A DNA stretch of 64,000 bases from Austwickia sp. (GTDB lineage Bacteria; Actinomycetota; Actinomycetes; Actinomycetales; Dermatophilaceae). Below, piece after piece: positions 8,107 to 19,505 of this stretch (positions are counted from its first letter, which is position 1; every line of letters starts with the position of its first letter). The translations under genes were made by a program, and so were the position numbers. Location of the stretch: assembly GCA_016711265.1 (NCBI GenBank), contig JADJTI010000003.1:62001-126000 (forward strand), read 5' to 3'. The notes under the pieces are model-generated. The model did no database searches, was not told where the DNA came from, and saw only the letters and a list, made by a program, of their open reading frames with translations.

Positions 8107-8705
8107 GCGCCCAACCCGTGACCGTCACCCGGGTGCCCTTGCGCGTCCTGCCCATCCCCGATCACGCAGTTCCGGCGGTCATTCCTCCCGAGGATGAGGG
8201 GCCGCCACCCGACGATCGCCAACTCGCCATCAGATGGGATCGGGTGGCGCACGGCGTACCGCGGATCGGCCTGCAGGCCACGGCGACGTACCGGCGTGCC
8301 ATGGCATGGTCGCGACGTGGACCGTGGTCGGACGAGGACGATCCGGACGAGGAGCCCCAACCCCTGGTCCGGCCCACCGAGCTGGCGGAGCTGGAGACGT
8401 GGGTCATCCGGCTGGTGCCGGCGCTGCTGGAGGCTGCCACGGGCTGTCGCCCCACCCCACAGCTGATGCGCTGGGTGTCCCCGCCGGTCTACGAAGCGTT
8501 GGTACGACGGCACAACCGGGCGGTGCGCCGAGGTCGAGTGGCGCGTCGGCCGCTGCGGGTGCTCAAGGTCGTGCTGTCCGAGCCGACCCCCGCGATCGTG
8601 GAAGCGAGCGTGGTGCTCAGCGACGGCACGCGCGCCCGCGCCGCCGCCCTGCGCTTCATTCCGGTGGACAACCGCTGGGTCGCCGACGCGCTCACGGTCG
8701 GCTGA
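8103..8705 (+). CDS. Rv3235-like family protein (DUF6459)
   Basis: This 200-residue protein has a Pro/Asp-rich, probably disordered N-terminal half (about 1-90) and a compact C-terminal domain of about 100 residues ending in the pattern RAAALRFIPVDNRWVADALTVG. That C-terminal layout and the position beside secA identify the Rv3235 family of actinobacteria. The function is unknown; the compact domain resembles a small alpha/beta adaptor. GTG 8103 overlaps the LysM-gene stop as GTGA. It converges on secA with only six bases between the stops. Confidence 0.75.
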   Translation: MSAQPVTVTRVPLRVLPIPDHAVPAVIPPEDEGPPPDDRQLAIRWDRVAHGVPRIGLQATATYRRAMAWSRRGPWSDEDDPDEEPQPLVRPTELAELETWVIRLVPALLEAATGCRPTPQLMRWVSPPVYEALVRRHNRAVRRGRVARRPLRVLKVVLSEPTPAIVEASVVLSDGTRARAAALRFIPVDNRWVADALTVG

Positions 8706-8711
8706 CCCGCC

Positions 8712-11471
<2,760 letters not shown>

Positions 11472-11625
11472 GCCCCAACTCCCTCACACCATCGATTCAC
11501 CTGCGCCTGGGCCGGATTCGGCACTGCCCGGTGGGCACACGAACGCAGGAACGGCTGCCCCCAGGCTAGTCGCTCCCACGGACTACGTCGTTCACGCCCC
11601 GCGGGCGGCGCCGCCAGCAGCCGCG

Positions 11626-11904
11626 CTACAGCAAGTCCTGGTATTCGGGGTGGCGCCGCAGATAGTCCACGTAGAAGGAACAGATGGGCCGCACCTTCAG
11701 CCCTTGGCTGCGCACGTCCTCCAGCGAGTGCCGGGCCACCTCCGATGCCACGCCCTTGCCGCCGTGCTCCGGCTCGGTGACCGTGTGGGGGAACGTGACA
11801 TACCCTCCGCCGACCTCGTACTCGGAGTAGCCGGCCAGGTCAGCGCCGACGTAGGCCTCGTAACGGCCCTCTCGCTCGTTCTTGCGCACCGATACCTCAC
11901 CCAT
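11626..11904 (-). CDS. Small GNAT-family N-acetyltransferase (YjdJ type)
   Basis: The 92-residue protein has the compact acetyltransferase pattern: a strand pair (YEAYVGADLAGYSEYEV), a beta bulge with FPHTVTEPEHGGKGVASEVARH (acetyl-CoA loop, GGKGVAS in place of Q/RxxGxG/A), and the C-terminal RPICSFYVDYLRRHPEYQDLL. This matches the short YjdJ/GNAT-like family, in which one small domain binds acetyl-CoA; substrates are generally unknown. ATG 11904 starts at the expected conserved N-terminus. It stands alone between secA and the divergent multi-domain acetyltransferase gene. Confidence 0.85.
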   Translation of the reverse strand: MGEVSVRKNEREGRYEAYVGADLAGYSEYEVGGGYVTFPHTVTEPEHGGKGVASEVARHSLEDVRSQGLKVRPICSFYVDYLRRHPEYQDLL

Positions 11905-12009
11905 GCGGCCACCATCGCACACCCATCCGAACCCGTACAGCAGCCCCCGGGGCCTCCCGACCCGCGGGTCTTGTTGCCCTCGCTGCCCGGCGTGCTTTGT
12001 ACTGGACCC

Positions 12010-13782
12010 ATGACCAGCACCCTCCCCCGCGTCAGCAGCGAATCCCCTACAGATTCGAGGGTGTTGACCGATGGCCTGATCACCCTGCGACCTCATCTAC
12101 CGCACGATCTGGCCGCCATCGTCGAGCAGTGCCAGGACCCTGAGACCGCCCGGTTCACCTCCGTCCCCCAGCCGTACACCGTGCAGAACGGGATCGGCTT
12201 CCTGGACGAGGTCACGCTGGCGTGGTCCGCCGGTGAGCCCGGTACGCCGCGCGCCTGGGCCATCGAGACCCCGGACGACCGCGGCGTGCCCCGGTACGCC
12301 GGGACCTGCGATTACCGCCCACAGGGGCACGGCGCAGCGGCCGTCGGCTATGCCCTGCACCCCTGGGCCCGGGGGCGCGGGCTGGCCTCCCGGGCGCTGC
12401 GCCTGATGTGCGACTACGCCTTCGACCACGGGATCGCCGTCCTGGTGTGGCGAGCCTACGAAGGAAACTGGGCCTCCCGCCGTACGGCGTGGCGCTGCGG
12501 TTTCGTCGTCGAAGGCCGGGTCCGGGCGGGGCTGCCCGCACGCCCCGGGCAGGCCCCCCGGGTGGGTTGGATCGGCTCGCTGGCCGCCACCGACGCCCGC
12601 ACGCCGGCCCACCCGTGGGAGCTGGCGCCGACCCTGACCTCCCACCTCGTCTCGGCGTCGGCGCCGCGGGCGATCACGCTGCGTCCCTGGCGCGAGGACG
12701 ACGCGGTGGCCGATCAGATGGACCCCGCGAGCAGGCATTTCCTGCCCCACGTGGTTCCCCCTACCGCCACATTCGCCCGCTGGCTGGCCGACCGGCGAGA
12801 GCGTCAGGCCCAAGGGCTGGCGATCGACTGGTGCATCGTGGACACCCACGACAGCGTCCTCGGTGCGGTCTGGCTGGACGACCTGGACGGCCCTCGACGG
12901 GCAGGATCGGCCCGTCTCGGACTGTGGCTGTACCCGCAGGCGCGGGGCCGGGGGTCGGGACGGGCCGCCGTCCGCGCGGTCCTGGCCCACGCCTTCGCCC
13001 CGGCGCAGAGCGGCGGGCTCGGGCTACGCAGGATCCGGGCAGAGTCCGACGTCACGAACCTGCCATCGCTGCGGGTGCTGGCGGCCAGCGGCTTCACCAC
13101 CAGCGGGCTGGCTCGCCGGGAGCGCCGGGCACCCGATGGACGAGAAGCGGACATCATCGGCCACGAGGTGCTGGCGGCCGAGTATCGGCGACTGAGCCAG
13201 CTGCCCCCGGATGCGCGCGGCGCAGCGTCGGCGCGCCGGACCGCGCTGCTCAGCCTCCGTCCGCAGGTGGGTCGGCGACTGACATTGCGGACCTTCGAGG
13301 ACGCGGACACCGATGCCGTGGTGCGGCTGCTGCGGGAACCGGACATGGGGCCGGGGTCGGCACCGGACGCCGGCTGGGAGGCGGCCCGCGACTGGATCCG
13401 AGCAGCCGACGCCGAAACCGCCACCGGGACGGGCCTGCGGTGGGCCGTCGTCGTGGAGGGTCGGCCGGTGGGCTATGTCCGGCTCTTCGGCATCGATTCG
13501 GCGCAGGGCGGCGCAACCGCCGACGAAGCCGAGCTGAGCTACTGGTTGTGCGCAGCGGCTCGCGGCGAGGGCTTGATGGGCCGGGCGGTATCGCTGGCCG
13601 TGGACCAGGCCACCCGGGCGATCGAGCAGGGCGGCCTCGGGCTGCGGTGGCTACGCGCGAGCGCCACCACCGACAACTCCGCGAGCCACCACATTCTGGT
13701 GAACTGCGGCTTCCTGCCCTGGGGCGAGGAACCACCCGGCGCTGCGGCTCCCGCGCGCCGGCACTACCGATACCCCGGCTGA
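12010..13782 (+). CDS. Protein with three tandem GNAT acetyltransferase domains
   Basis: The 590-residue product contains three consecutive RimJ/RimL-type GNAT domains, at roughly residues 18-195, 220-390 and 420-590. Each opens with an LITLRPH / AITLRPWRE / RLTLRTFED strand and carries an acetyl-CoA loop: HPWARGRGLASRA, YPQARGRGSGRAA and CAAARGEGLMGRA. Each also has the closing 'N-x-x-S-x-R/H...GF' segment. RimJ/RimL enzymes acetylate protein N-termini or small amines. Three fused copies suggest duplication and possibly different substrates or a partly regulatory role. ATG 12010 is the first plausible start. The 3' end overlaps the converging MFS gene by 19 bases. Confidence 0.88.
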   Translation: MTSTLPRVSSESPTDSRVLTDGLITLRPHLPHDLAAIVEQCQDPETARFTSVPQPYTVQNGIGFLDEVTLAWSAGEPGTPRAWAIETPDDRGVPRYAGTCDYRPQGHGAAAVGYALHPWARGRGLASRALRLMCDYAFDHGIAVLVWRAYEGNWASRRTAWRCGFVVEGRVRAGLPARPGQAPRVGWIGSLAATDARTPAHPWELAPTLTSHLVSASAPRAITLRPWREDDAVADQMDPASRHFLPHVVPPTATFARWLADRRERQAQGLAIDWCIVDTHDSVLGAVWLDDLDGPRRAGSARLGLWLYPQARGRGSGRAAVRAVLAHAFAPAQSGGLGLRRIRAESDVTNLPSLRVLAASGFTTSGLARRERRAPDGREADIIGHEVLAAEYRRLSQLPPDARGAASARRTALLSLRPQVGRRLTLRTFEDADTDAVVRLLREPDMGPGSAPDAGWEAARDWIRAADAETATGTGLRWAVVVEGRPVGYVRLFGIDSAQGGATADEAELSYWLCAAARGEGLMGRAVSLAVDQATRAIEQGGLGLRWLRASATTDNSASHHILVNCGFLPWGEEPPGAAAPARRHYRYPG

Positions 13783-15125
13783 TCCTGCTGATCCTGCTGA
13801 TGTCGAGGTGCTTCCCGCAGGCCGCGGGGGGCGGCACCAGCCGCAGGGATCGCCAGCGCGGCCACGGCGGCCAGCAGACACAGCCCACCGGCGGCCAACC
13901 AGGCCAAGCGGTAGTCGCCGTACCCCTGGCGCACCAGCCCGGCGACGCTGGCCCCGGCGCCGGCACCGACCATGTGGGAGGCGAACACCCAACCGAACAC
14001 GACCCCCGAGTCGTCGATGCCGAAGTGTCGCCGGCACAGGGCCACGGTGGGCGGTACGGTGGCCACCCAGTCCAGCCCGTAGAACACGATGAACACCCAC
14101 AGGCTCGGCGCGACGTCGGGACCCAGCAGCCCCGGCAGGACGAGCAGCGACAGTCCGCGCAGGCTGTAATAGATCCCGAGCAGGTAGCGGGCATCGACCC
14201 GGTCGGTGAGCCAGCCGGAACCGATCGTGCCCACGATGTCGAAAAGGCCGACCACGGCCAACAGACCCGCCGCGGTCCCCACCGGCATTCCGTGGTCGTG
14301 GGCGGCGGGCACGAAGTGGGTCTGGATCAGCCCGTTGGTCGACCAGCCGCAGACGAAGAAGGTCAGCATCAGCGCCCAGAACGCCCAGTGCTGGCCCGCC
14401 AACAGCAACGTCTCCCAGGTCACGCGTGCCGCCGAGGCGGCGTTCGCGCGCCGTGGCGGCGCGCTCCGGCCCGCCGTCGCCGATGCCGGGCCCTGGGTGG
14501 TCACGGGCGGGGCGCCGTACGCCGTGGTGCCCACGTCCTGCGGGTGGTCGTGCAGGAGCCCCAGCACGAACGGCACCAGCAGCAACGCCAGGACGGCGAC
14601 GGTGACCGCGGCGTACCGCCACCCGGGCCCCGACGCGGCGGCCGCCACCAGAGGCAGGAAGATCAACTGCCCGGTGGCGTTGGCGGCCGAGAACAGACCG
14701 GTGATCAGGCCGCGGTGACGCACGAACCACCGGTTGGCCACGATCGCCCCGAAGACCAAGGCCATCGACCCGGTGCCCACGCCCACCGCGACACCCCAGA
14801 GCAGCCACAGCTGCCAGGCCGAGGTCATCAGGGTGGTTGCCGCGCTGGCCAGGCCGACCAGGGTGAGCGCGGCCGCCACTACCGGTCGTACTCCCCAGCG
14901 CTGCATCAGGGCCGCCGCGAACGGGGCCACCAGGCCGTAGAGCACGAGGTTGACCGTGACCGCACCGGAGGTGGTCGCCCGGTCCCAGCCGAACTCCCGT
15001 TCTAGCGGCTCCAGGAGGACTCCGGTGGAGGACCGGAAGGCCGCACCGGCGACCAGCGCACCCAGCGTGACGGCCGACACCGTCCAGGCGCGGTGCCATC
15101 GGGGGCTGCGAGTCGGGCCGGTCAC
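13764..15125 (-). CDS. MFS transporter (OFA-like)
   Basis: This 453-residue integral membrane protein has about twelve hydrophobic segments and the two six-helix halves of the major facilitator superfamily. The N-terminal half includes WDRATTSGAVTVNLVLYGLVAPFAA and the loop-2 motif AALMQRWGVRPV; the second half has GSGWLTDRVDARYLLG. The pattern is closest to the oxalate/formate antiporter-like or monocarboxylate subgroup. The cargo cannot be predicted. GTG 15125 is used because it leads directly into the first helix. It shares 19 bases with the stop region of the triple-GNAT gene and follows the YcaQ-like gene after nine bases, so it may be the last gene of that operon. Confidence 0.85.
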   Translation of the reverse strand: MTGPTRSPRWHRAWTVSAVTLGALVAGAAFRSSTGVLLEPLEREFGWDRATTSGAVTVNLVLYGLVAPFAAALMQRWGVRPVVAAALTLVGLASAATTLMTSAWQLWLLWGVAVGVGTGSMALVFGAIVANRWFVRHRGLITGLFSAANATGQLIFLPLVAAAASGPGWRYAAVTVAVLALLLVPFVLGLLHDHPQDVGTTAYGAPPVTTQGPASATAGRSAPPRRANAASAARVTWETLLLAGQHWAFWALMLTFFVCGWSTNGLIQTHFVPAAHDHGMPVGTAAGLLAVVGLFDIVGTIGSGWLTDRVDARYLLGIYYSLRGLSLLVLPGLLGPDVAPSLWVFIVFYGLDWVATVPPTVALCRRHFGIDDSGVVFGWVFASHMVGAGAGASVAGLVRQGYGDYRLAWLAAGGLCLLAAVAALAIPAAGAAPRGLREAPRHQQDQQDQPGYR

Positions 15126-15134
15126 CCGGGCAGC

Positions 15135-16379
15135 CTACGACCGGACCTCGGCGAGTCCGAGGAAGGCCGCCAACTCCCGCAATTCAGCCTCCAGCGCCGC
15201 CGGGGCGCCGCGGTGACGTTCGACGCCGGCCTCCCAGGTCACCCGGCGGGCCACCAGCTCACTGCGGGTCCGGTCGGCCTTGAGATCCACCCGCGCCACC
15301 AGCCGGTCGCCGTACAGGAAGGGGAGCACGTAGTAGCCGTGAACCCGTCGCGCGGCGGGGGTGTAGATCTCCAACCGGAAATCGAAGCCGAACAGCGCGG
15401 AGGTGCGCGTCCGCAACCAGATCAGCGAGTCGAACGGCGAGAGCAGGGCCCGCGCCCGAATCCGGGGCGGCAGAACGGCATCACGGTGCAGGTAGGCCGG
15501 GTGCCGCCAGCTCTGCACCCGGACCGGAACCAGGACGCCGCGACCGACCAGCCTCTCGATCGCGGGTTTGGCCTGCTCGAGACGCAACCGGGGGTAGTCC
15601 CGCAGGCACGCCTGCGTAGCCACACCCTGCCCGCGGGCCGCCATCTCCACCAAGGCGTCGAAAGCGTCCTCGTCCGCGATCGGGTCAGCCCCGTGCGGAC
15701 CCCGCTCCCACACCTGCCGAGGGAGTCGATCCACAGCCCGGGCGTATCGCCGCTCGAACTGGCGGGTGCGGCCGGCGCTGGTCACCTGCCCGGACCAGAA
15801 GAGGTGCTCGCAGGCGTTCTTGACCCAGGACCAGTTCCATCCCCACTGGGTCCGATCGGCCCTCGGCGCGGCGGCCAGCGCCGACTCCAGCTGGCGGGCC
15901 GTCATCGGCCCCCGCTCGGCGAGGGCGTCCAGCACGTCTGCCAAGAGTTGGGGGTGCCGCCTGGCCACCTCCTGCATGCCCCGCCAGGACTCCTGCGCCG
16001 CGCGGCGCATTCGGAAGGCGAACAGCGGCCACGTCTGCGGCGAAATCAGGCTGGCCTCATGGGCCCAGTACTCCACGAGCCCGTCGGAACCCGGCTCATC
16101 CCGCAGGCCATCCAGCAGGGCCGGGGCGTAGGCCCCCAACCGGGAGAACCAGGGCAGGTAGTGGCTGCGGGTGACCACGTTGACGCTGTCGATCTGCACG
16201 ATGCCCAGGCGCTCGCGGACGTGGCGCAGGTGCTCCACGCGGACCCGTCCCCGCGGTCGCGGCTCGCCGAAACCTTGTGCCGCCAATGCGATACGACGGG
16301 CGACGGCCAGGGGCACCTCGGACATCCCATGGAGGGCCTCCACGGCCGACACCGCGACCGCAGGGACGGGTCGCGTCAT
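15135..16379 (-). CDS. YcaQ/AlkX-like DNA glycosylase (HTH_42 family)
   Basis: The 414-residue protein matches the HTH_42 (YcaQ) family over its full length: an N-terminal winged helix with VEHLRHVRERLGIVQIDSVNVV, a middle domain with EYWAHEASLIS, and a C-terminal LLSPFDSLIWLRTRTSALFGFDF segment. Members are DNA glycosylases that excise alkylated or cross-linked bases. The catalytic signature is Q-I-D (62-64), the Q-x-D version described for AlkX-type enzymes rather than the Q-x-Q of AlkZ types. The ATG at 16379 overlaps the response-regulator stop as ATGA, so both are co-translated. A role in repairing alkylation or interstrand cross-links is inferred from the family. Confidence 0.88.
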   Translation of the reverse strand: MTRPVPAVAVSAVEALHGMSEVPLAVARRIALAAQGFGEPRPRGRVRVEHLRHVRERLGIVQIDSVNVVTRSHYLPWFSRLGAYAPALLDGLRDEPGSDGLVEYWAHEASLISPQTWPLFAFRMRRAAQESWRGMQEVARRHPQLLADVLDALAERGPMTARQLESALAAAPRADRTQWGWNWSWVKNACEHLFWSGQVTSAGRTRQFERRYARAVDRLPRQVWERGPHGADPIADEDAFDALVEMAARGQGVATQACLRDYPRLRLEQAKPAIERLVGRGVLVPVRVQSWRHPAYLHRDAVLPPRIRARALLSPFDSLIWLRTRTSALFGFDFRLEIYTPAARRVHGYYVLPFLYGDRLVARVDLKADRTRSELVARRVTWEAGVERHRGAPAALEAELRELAAFLGLAEVRS

Positions 16380-17092
16380 GGAGTTTGGTGATCGACCAGG
16401 CGGTGGCGTACGGCGTACATGGCGGCCTCGATGCGCGAGCGCAAGCCGAGCTTTTCCAGGATGTTGCGCACGTGGTTCTTGACGGTGTTCTCGGCGATGA
16501 AGAGCTCCCGGGCAATGTCCCGATTGCTCAGGCCGCGGGCGACGCCCCGCAGCACGTCCAGTTCCCGATCGGTCAGTCGGGACGGACTGGAGTCGGCTGC
16601 TTGGTCGGAGCGCCGGGACAGAGCGGCGAACTCGGTCAGCAACGCCGAGGCCAGGGTCGGGGAGATCAGCGATTGGCCACGGTGGACCGCCCGGATCCCG
16701 GCGACCACTTCCTCGGCCGGTACGTCCTTGAGCAGGTAGCCGTTCACTCCCGCCCGAATCGACCCGTAGAGATCCTGCTCGTCGTCAGAGGTGGTGAGCA
16801 TGAGAACCCGGGTGGCGGGAGCTGCCTGCCGGATGGCGGCCGCGGCGTCGATACCGTTGCACCGTGGCATGCGTACATCCATGACCACGACGTCGGGCTG
16901 GAGCCGCTCGACGAGTTCCAGCGCCTCCAGGCCGTCGCCGGCCTCACCGACGACGGTCAGATCCGCCTCCAGGCCCAGGACCATGTCCAGGCCACGACGG
17001 TAGAGCACGTGATCGTCGACAATGAGCACCCGGATGGTCGGTTGGGCCGAGGGCGGCAGGTCGCCGGCGGCATCGGATCCTGCGGCCGTCAT
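16376..17092 (-). CDS. NarL/FixJ-type response regulator (orphan)
   Basis: The 238-residue protein has a receiver domain (about 20-140) with the acidic pair in IVDDH, phosphoacceptor D72 in VMDVRMP, the conserved Thr in MLTTSDD and Lys in LLKD. A LuxR-type helix-turn-helix occupies 170-230 (LTDRELDVLRGVARGLSNRDIARELFIAENTVKNHVRNIL). It is a complete NarL-type transcription factor. No histidine kinase gene is nearby, and it is instead translationally coupled to the YcaQ-like DNA glycosylase. Its input kinase must be encoded elsewhere or it acts without one. Confidence 0.92.
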   Translation of the reverse strand: MTAAGSDAAGDLPPSAQPTIRVLIVDDHVLYRRGLDMVLGLEADLTVVGEAGDGLEALELVERLQPDVVVMDVRMPRCNGIDAAAAIRQAAPATRVLMLTTSDDEQDLYGSIRAGVNGYLLKDVPAEEVVAGIRAVHRGQSLISPTLASALLTEFAALSRRSDQAADSSPSRLTDRELDVLRGVARGLSNRDIARELFIAENTVKNHVRNILEKLGLRSRIEAAMYAVRHRLVDHQTP

Positions 17093-17129
17093 GCCGACAT
17101 GATGACACGGCGCCCGAATCCTCCCAGCG

Positions 17130-17807
17130 TCACCCGGACACCAGGGCGAGCGCGGCCACGAGCACCGCCTCGAAGTGTGCCTCCCAGTCCATGACCGTCT
17201 GCGGTCCGAACTGCTCGAACACCTCAGCGGTCACCGACCCCATCACCATCGACCACGCCGCCAGCCCGAGCGTCAGGGCCGGGAGCGGGAGATCCGCCGG
17301 CAGGTCGGCGGGCTCGCCGTAGGTGTCGGGCCGCACGTCGAGGCGCGCCACGTCGAGGCCGGGCACGTGGGGCATACGCTGCAGCGCGTCCAGGAGGTGT
17401 CGGGTGAGGCGTGTGCCGGCCTCATTCGTGCGTTCGGCGGGCGCGGCATAGCCGGGCACCGGCGAGCCGTATACCAGCGCGAACTGCTCCGGATGCGCCC
17501 GCGCCCAGGCCCGCAGCGTCCGCCCGATCACTGCGAACCGCTCGCGCGGGTCCTCGACGCCTGCCAGGGCTGCGTCGACAGCGTCGCCGAGCGCGTCGTA
17601 CGCCGCGATGATCAGCCGAGTGAGTAACTCATCCCGGCTCTCGACATAGCGATAGACGGCCGAGGACGCGACACCGAGCTCACGCGCGATGGCCCGCAGG
17701 GAGAGGGCGGCGGCGCCATCCCTGGCCAGGTGCCGCTCACCGACCGCCAGGATCTCCCGTTCCATGCGTGCGCGATGCGCGGCGCGGACGCCGGGCTTGG
17801 GACCCAT
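17130..17807 (-). CDS. TetR-family repressor
   Basis: The 225-residue protein has an N-terminal TetR helix-turn-helix (ARDGAAALSLRAIARELGVASSAVYRYVESRDELLTRLI, about 30-75) and a helical C-terminal ligand-binding domain with HPEQFALVYGSPVPGY, of the WHG/TetR_C_13 type. ATG 17807 puts the usual short arm before the HTH. It is divergent from an NAD-dependent epimerase-like gene. The 97-base spacer holds two copies of a GAGAGCACTG-type inverted repeat, which are the likely operators for control of both genes. The inducer is unknown. Confidence 0.9.
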   Translation of the reverse strand: MGPKPGVRAAHRARMEREILAVGERHLARDGAAALSLRAIARELGVASSAVYRYVESRDELLTRLIIAAYDALGDAVDAALAGVEDPRERFAVIGRTLRAWARAHPEQFALVYGSPVPGYAAPAERTNEAGTRLTRHLLDALQRMPHVPGLDVARLDVRPDTYGEPADLPADLPLPALTLGLAAWSMVMGSVTAEVFEQFGPQTVMDWEAHFEAVLVAALALVSG

Positions 17808-17826
17808 GCCCACAGTCTGACACAAC

Positions 17827-17884
17827 GAGAGCACTGCTCTTGCTTTTCTCGCCTGGGCACGCTGAAATGAGAGCACTGATCTCG
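17827..17884. promoter_or_regulatory. Twin TetR-type operators in divergent promoter
   Basis: Site 1, AGAGCACTGCTCT (17828-17840), is a perfect palindrome around a central C. Site 2, GAGAGCACTGATCTC (17869-17883), has the same first half and an imperfect second half. Centres are 42 bases apart, about four helical turns, so bound dimers would lie on the same face. Their place between the TetR gene and its divergent neighbour makes that repressor the likely ligand (inference). Confidence 0.65.
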
Positions 17885-17904
17885 TTTCGCAACCGGAGGC
17901 ATGA

Positions 17905-18837
17905 ATGGCTCAGCACCTCGTGATCGGCGCCGGCGGCATCGGGCGGGCCACCGCACGGTCCCTCGTCGCCCGCGGACACACCGTCCGGATGGGGACGCGT
18001 CACGGCACCGACCCCGGCATCGACGGCGTGACGGCGATCGCCCTCAACGCCGCCGACGTCGAGGCGCTCAGCCCGGCCGCCACCGGGGCGGACTCGATCG
18101 TCAACGCCGTCAACCCGGCCAGCTACACGACGTGGGAGCGGGACTGGCCCCCGATGGCCCGGGCCATCCTCGCCGCCGCCGAGCACACCGGCGCCACCCT
18201 GGTCACCGTCAGCAATCTCTACGGGTACGGACCAGTGAGCTCCCCGATGACCGAGTCGACCCCGCTGCGCCCGCACGGGATCAAGGGCCGTGTCCGCGCC
18301 GAGATGTGGCGGGCCGCCCGGGAGGCACACGAGGCGGGCCGGATCCGCGCAACGGAGCTTCGCGCCAGCGACTACTTCGGCCCGGGCGCCAGGAAGCGCA
18401 TGAGCTTCGTCCAGGACTTCATCATCCGCCCCACCCTTGCCGGCAGGCGCACCCTCCGCGTACCGATGGGCAACCCGGACGTCGCGCACTCCTGGACGTA
18501 CCTGCCCGACATCGGCGAGCTGGCCGCCACTCTCGCCACCGACGAGCGGGCGTGGGGCCACCCCTGGCACGTCCCGACCGCGCCCCCGCGGACGATGACC
18601 GAGGTCGCCACCGAGGTGGCCGAGGCCACCGGCGTGCCCGTCCCGTCGGTCCGGGTGATCCCCCCGCTGGTGATGGCATGGGCCCGCGTGGTGCCGCTCA
18701 TTCGTGCCCTGGATGAGACCCGGCACCAGTTTGAGCACCCGTTCCTGCTCGACGCCACCGCGGCGACGGACACCTTCGGCCTCATCGCCACACCGTGGGA
18801 GGCCGCCCTCGACCAGACCCTGGCCGACGTGGGCTGA
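17905..18837 (+). CDS. NAD-dependent epimerase/dehydratase-family reductase
   Basis: The 310-residue protein starts with a Rossmann motif (VIGAGGIGRATARSLVARGH) and continues with an atypical short-chain dehydrogenase/NmrA-like layout: VTVSNLYGYGP, RATELRASDYFGPGA, SWTYLPDIGELAATLAT. The catalytic Y-x-x-x-K is not clear, which is common in the atypical extended group. The start has GGAGG five bases upstream of ATG 17905; an out-of-frame ATG at 17901 is ignored. The likely substrate is a small metabolite or nucleotide sugar, unknown. Regulation by the divergent TetR protein is strongly suggested by the twin operators. Confidence 0.85.
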   Translation: MAQHLVIGAGGIGRATARSLVARGHTVRMGTRHGTDPGIDGVTAIALNAADVEALSPAATGADSIVNAVNPASYTTWERDWPPMARAILAAAEHTGATLVTVSNLYGYGPVSSPMTESTPLRPHGIKGRVRAEMWRAAREAHEAGRIRATELRASDYFGPGARKRMSFVQDFIIRPTLAGRRTLRVPMGNPDVAHSWTYLPDIGELAATLATDERAWGHPWHVPTAPPRTMTEVATEVAEATGVPVPSVRVIPPLVMAWARVVPLIRALDETRHQFEHPFLLDATAATDTFGLIATPWEAALDQTLADVG

Positions 18838-18875
18838 GGCCCTGGCCCCCCGCGGGTGGCGGTGGCGTACCAGGC

Positions 18876-19505
18876 CTAGCCTGCAGCGTCGTCCTCGACG
18901 ACTTCCAAGTGCAGGACGCCGTACTCCCAGCCGCGGCGCTTGTACACGACACTCGGCCTATTTGTGTCCTTGTCAAAGTACAAAAAGAAGTCGTGGCCGA
19001 CCAACTCCATGGCCGACACCGCATGGTCGAGCGTCATCGGAGGCGAGACGTGCACCTTCTCGCGGACGTGGACGGGCGAATCCCCTTCCGCGTCGATCCG
19101 GTCCTCGGCCGTCGGCGTCGGGGTCGGCTCGTCCACCGTCAGCAGGACATCCGGCAGCGCCATCTCGGCCATCCCGCCCTGCACGTTGGGGGACCCCTTG
19201 CGGCGCTGCACCCGCTTGCGTTCGCCAGCCCGGCGCAGCCGTTCCGTCAGCTTCTCCAGGGCCAGGTCCAACGCGGCATAGGTGTCGTCCGCGGCCGCTT
19301 CGGCCCTGATCACCGGTCCCTTGGCCAGGCAGGTGATCTCGACGAATTGCCGGCCTCGGGAGTTTCGACTGCGTTCGTGACGAACCACGACGTCCACCCG
19401 CTGCGTTCGCGGGGCGTACTGCTCCACCTTGGCCAGCTTCTCCTGCAACTGCAGGCGAAAGCGGTCGGTGACCTGAACGTGACGGCCGGTGACGGTGATC
19501 TCCAC
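18876..19505 (-). CDS. hpf: Ribosome hibernation promoting factor, long form
   Basis: The 209-residue protein has the N-terminal YfiA/HPF fold (VEITVTGRHVQVTDRFRLQLQEKL... VEITCLAKGPVIRAEA, about 1-110), a charged linker, and the C-terminal dimerisation domain of long HPF (AVSAMELVGHDFFLYFDKDTNRPSVVYKRRGWEYGVL, about 150-205). Long HPF joins two 70S ribosomes into inactive 100S dimers during stasis. GTG 19505 is chosen because GAGGAGG lies six bases upstream and because the family starts with this strand; upstream codons in frame are not family-like. It follows comF and lpqB on the same strand, as in other actinobacteria. Confidence 0.95.
   Translation of the reverse strand: MEITVTGRHVQVTDRFRLQLQEKLAKVEQYAPRTQRVDVVVRHERSRNSRGRQFVEITCLAKGPVIRAEAAADDTYAALDLALEKLTERLRRAGERKRVQRRKGSPNVQGGMAEMALPDVLLTVDEPTPTPTAEDRIDAEGDSPVHVREKVHVSPPMTLDHAVSAMELVGHDFFLYFDKDTNRPSVVYKRRGWEYGVLHLEVVEDDAAG

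Noticed and set aside
12408..15005. An 865-codon open frame overlapping the triple-GNAT and MFS genes
   Set aside because: It is Arg/Gly/Pro-rich without motifs and contradicts two well-supported genes on both strands.
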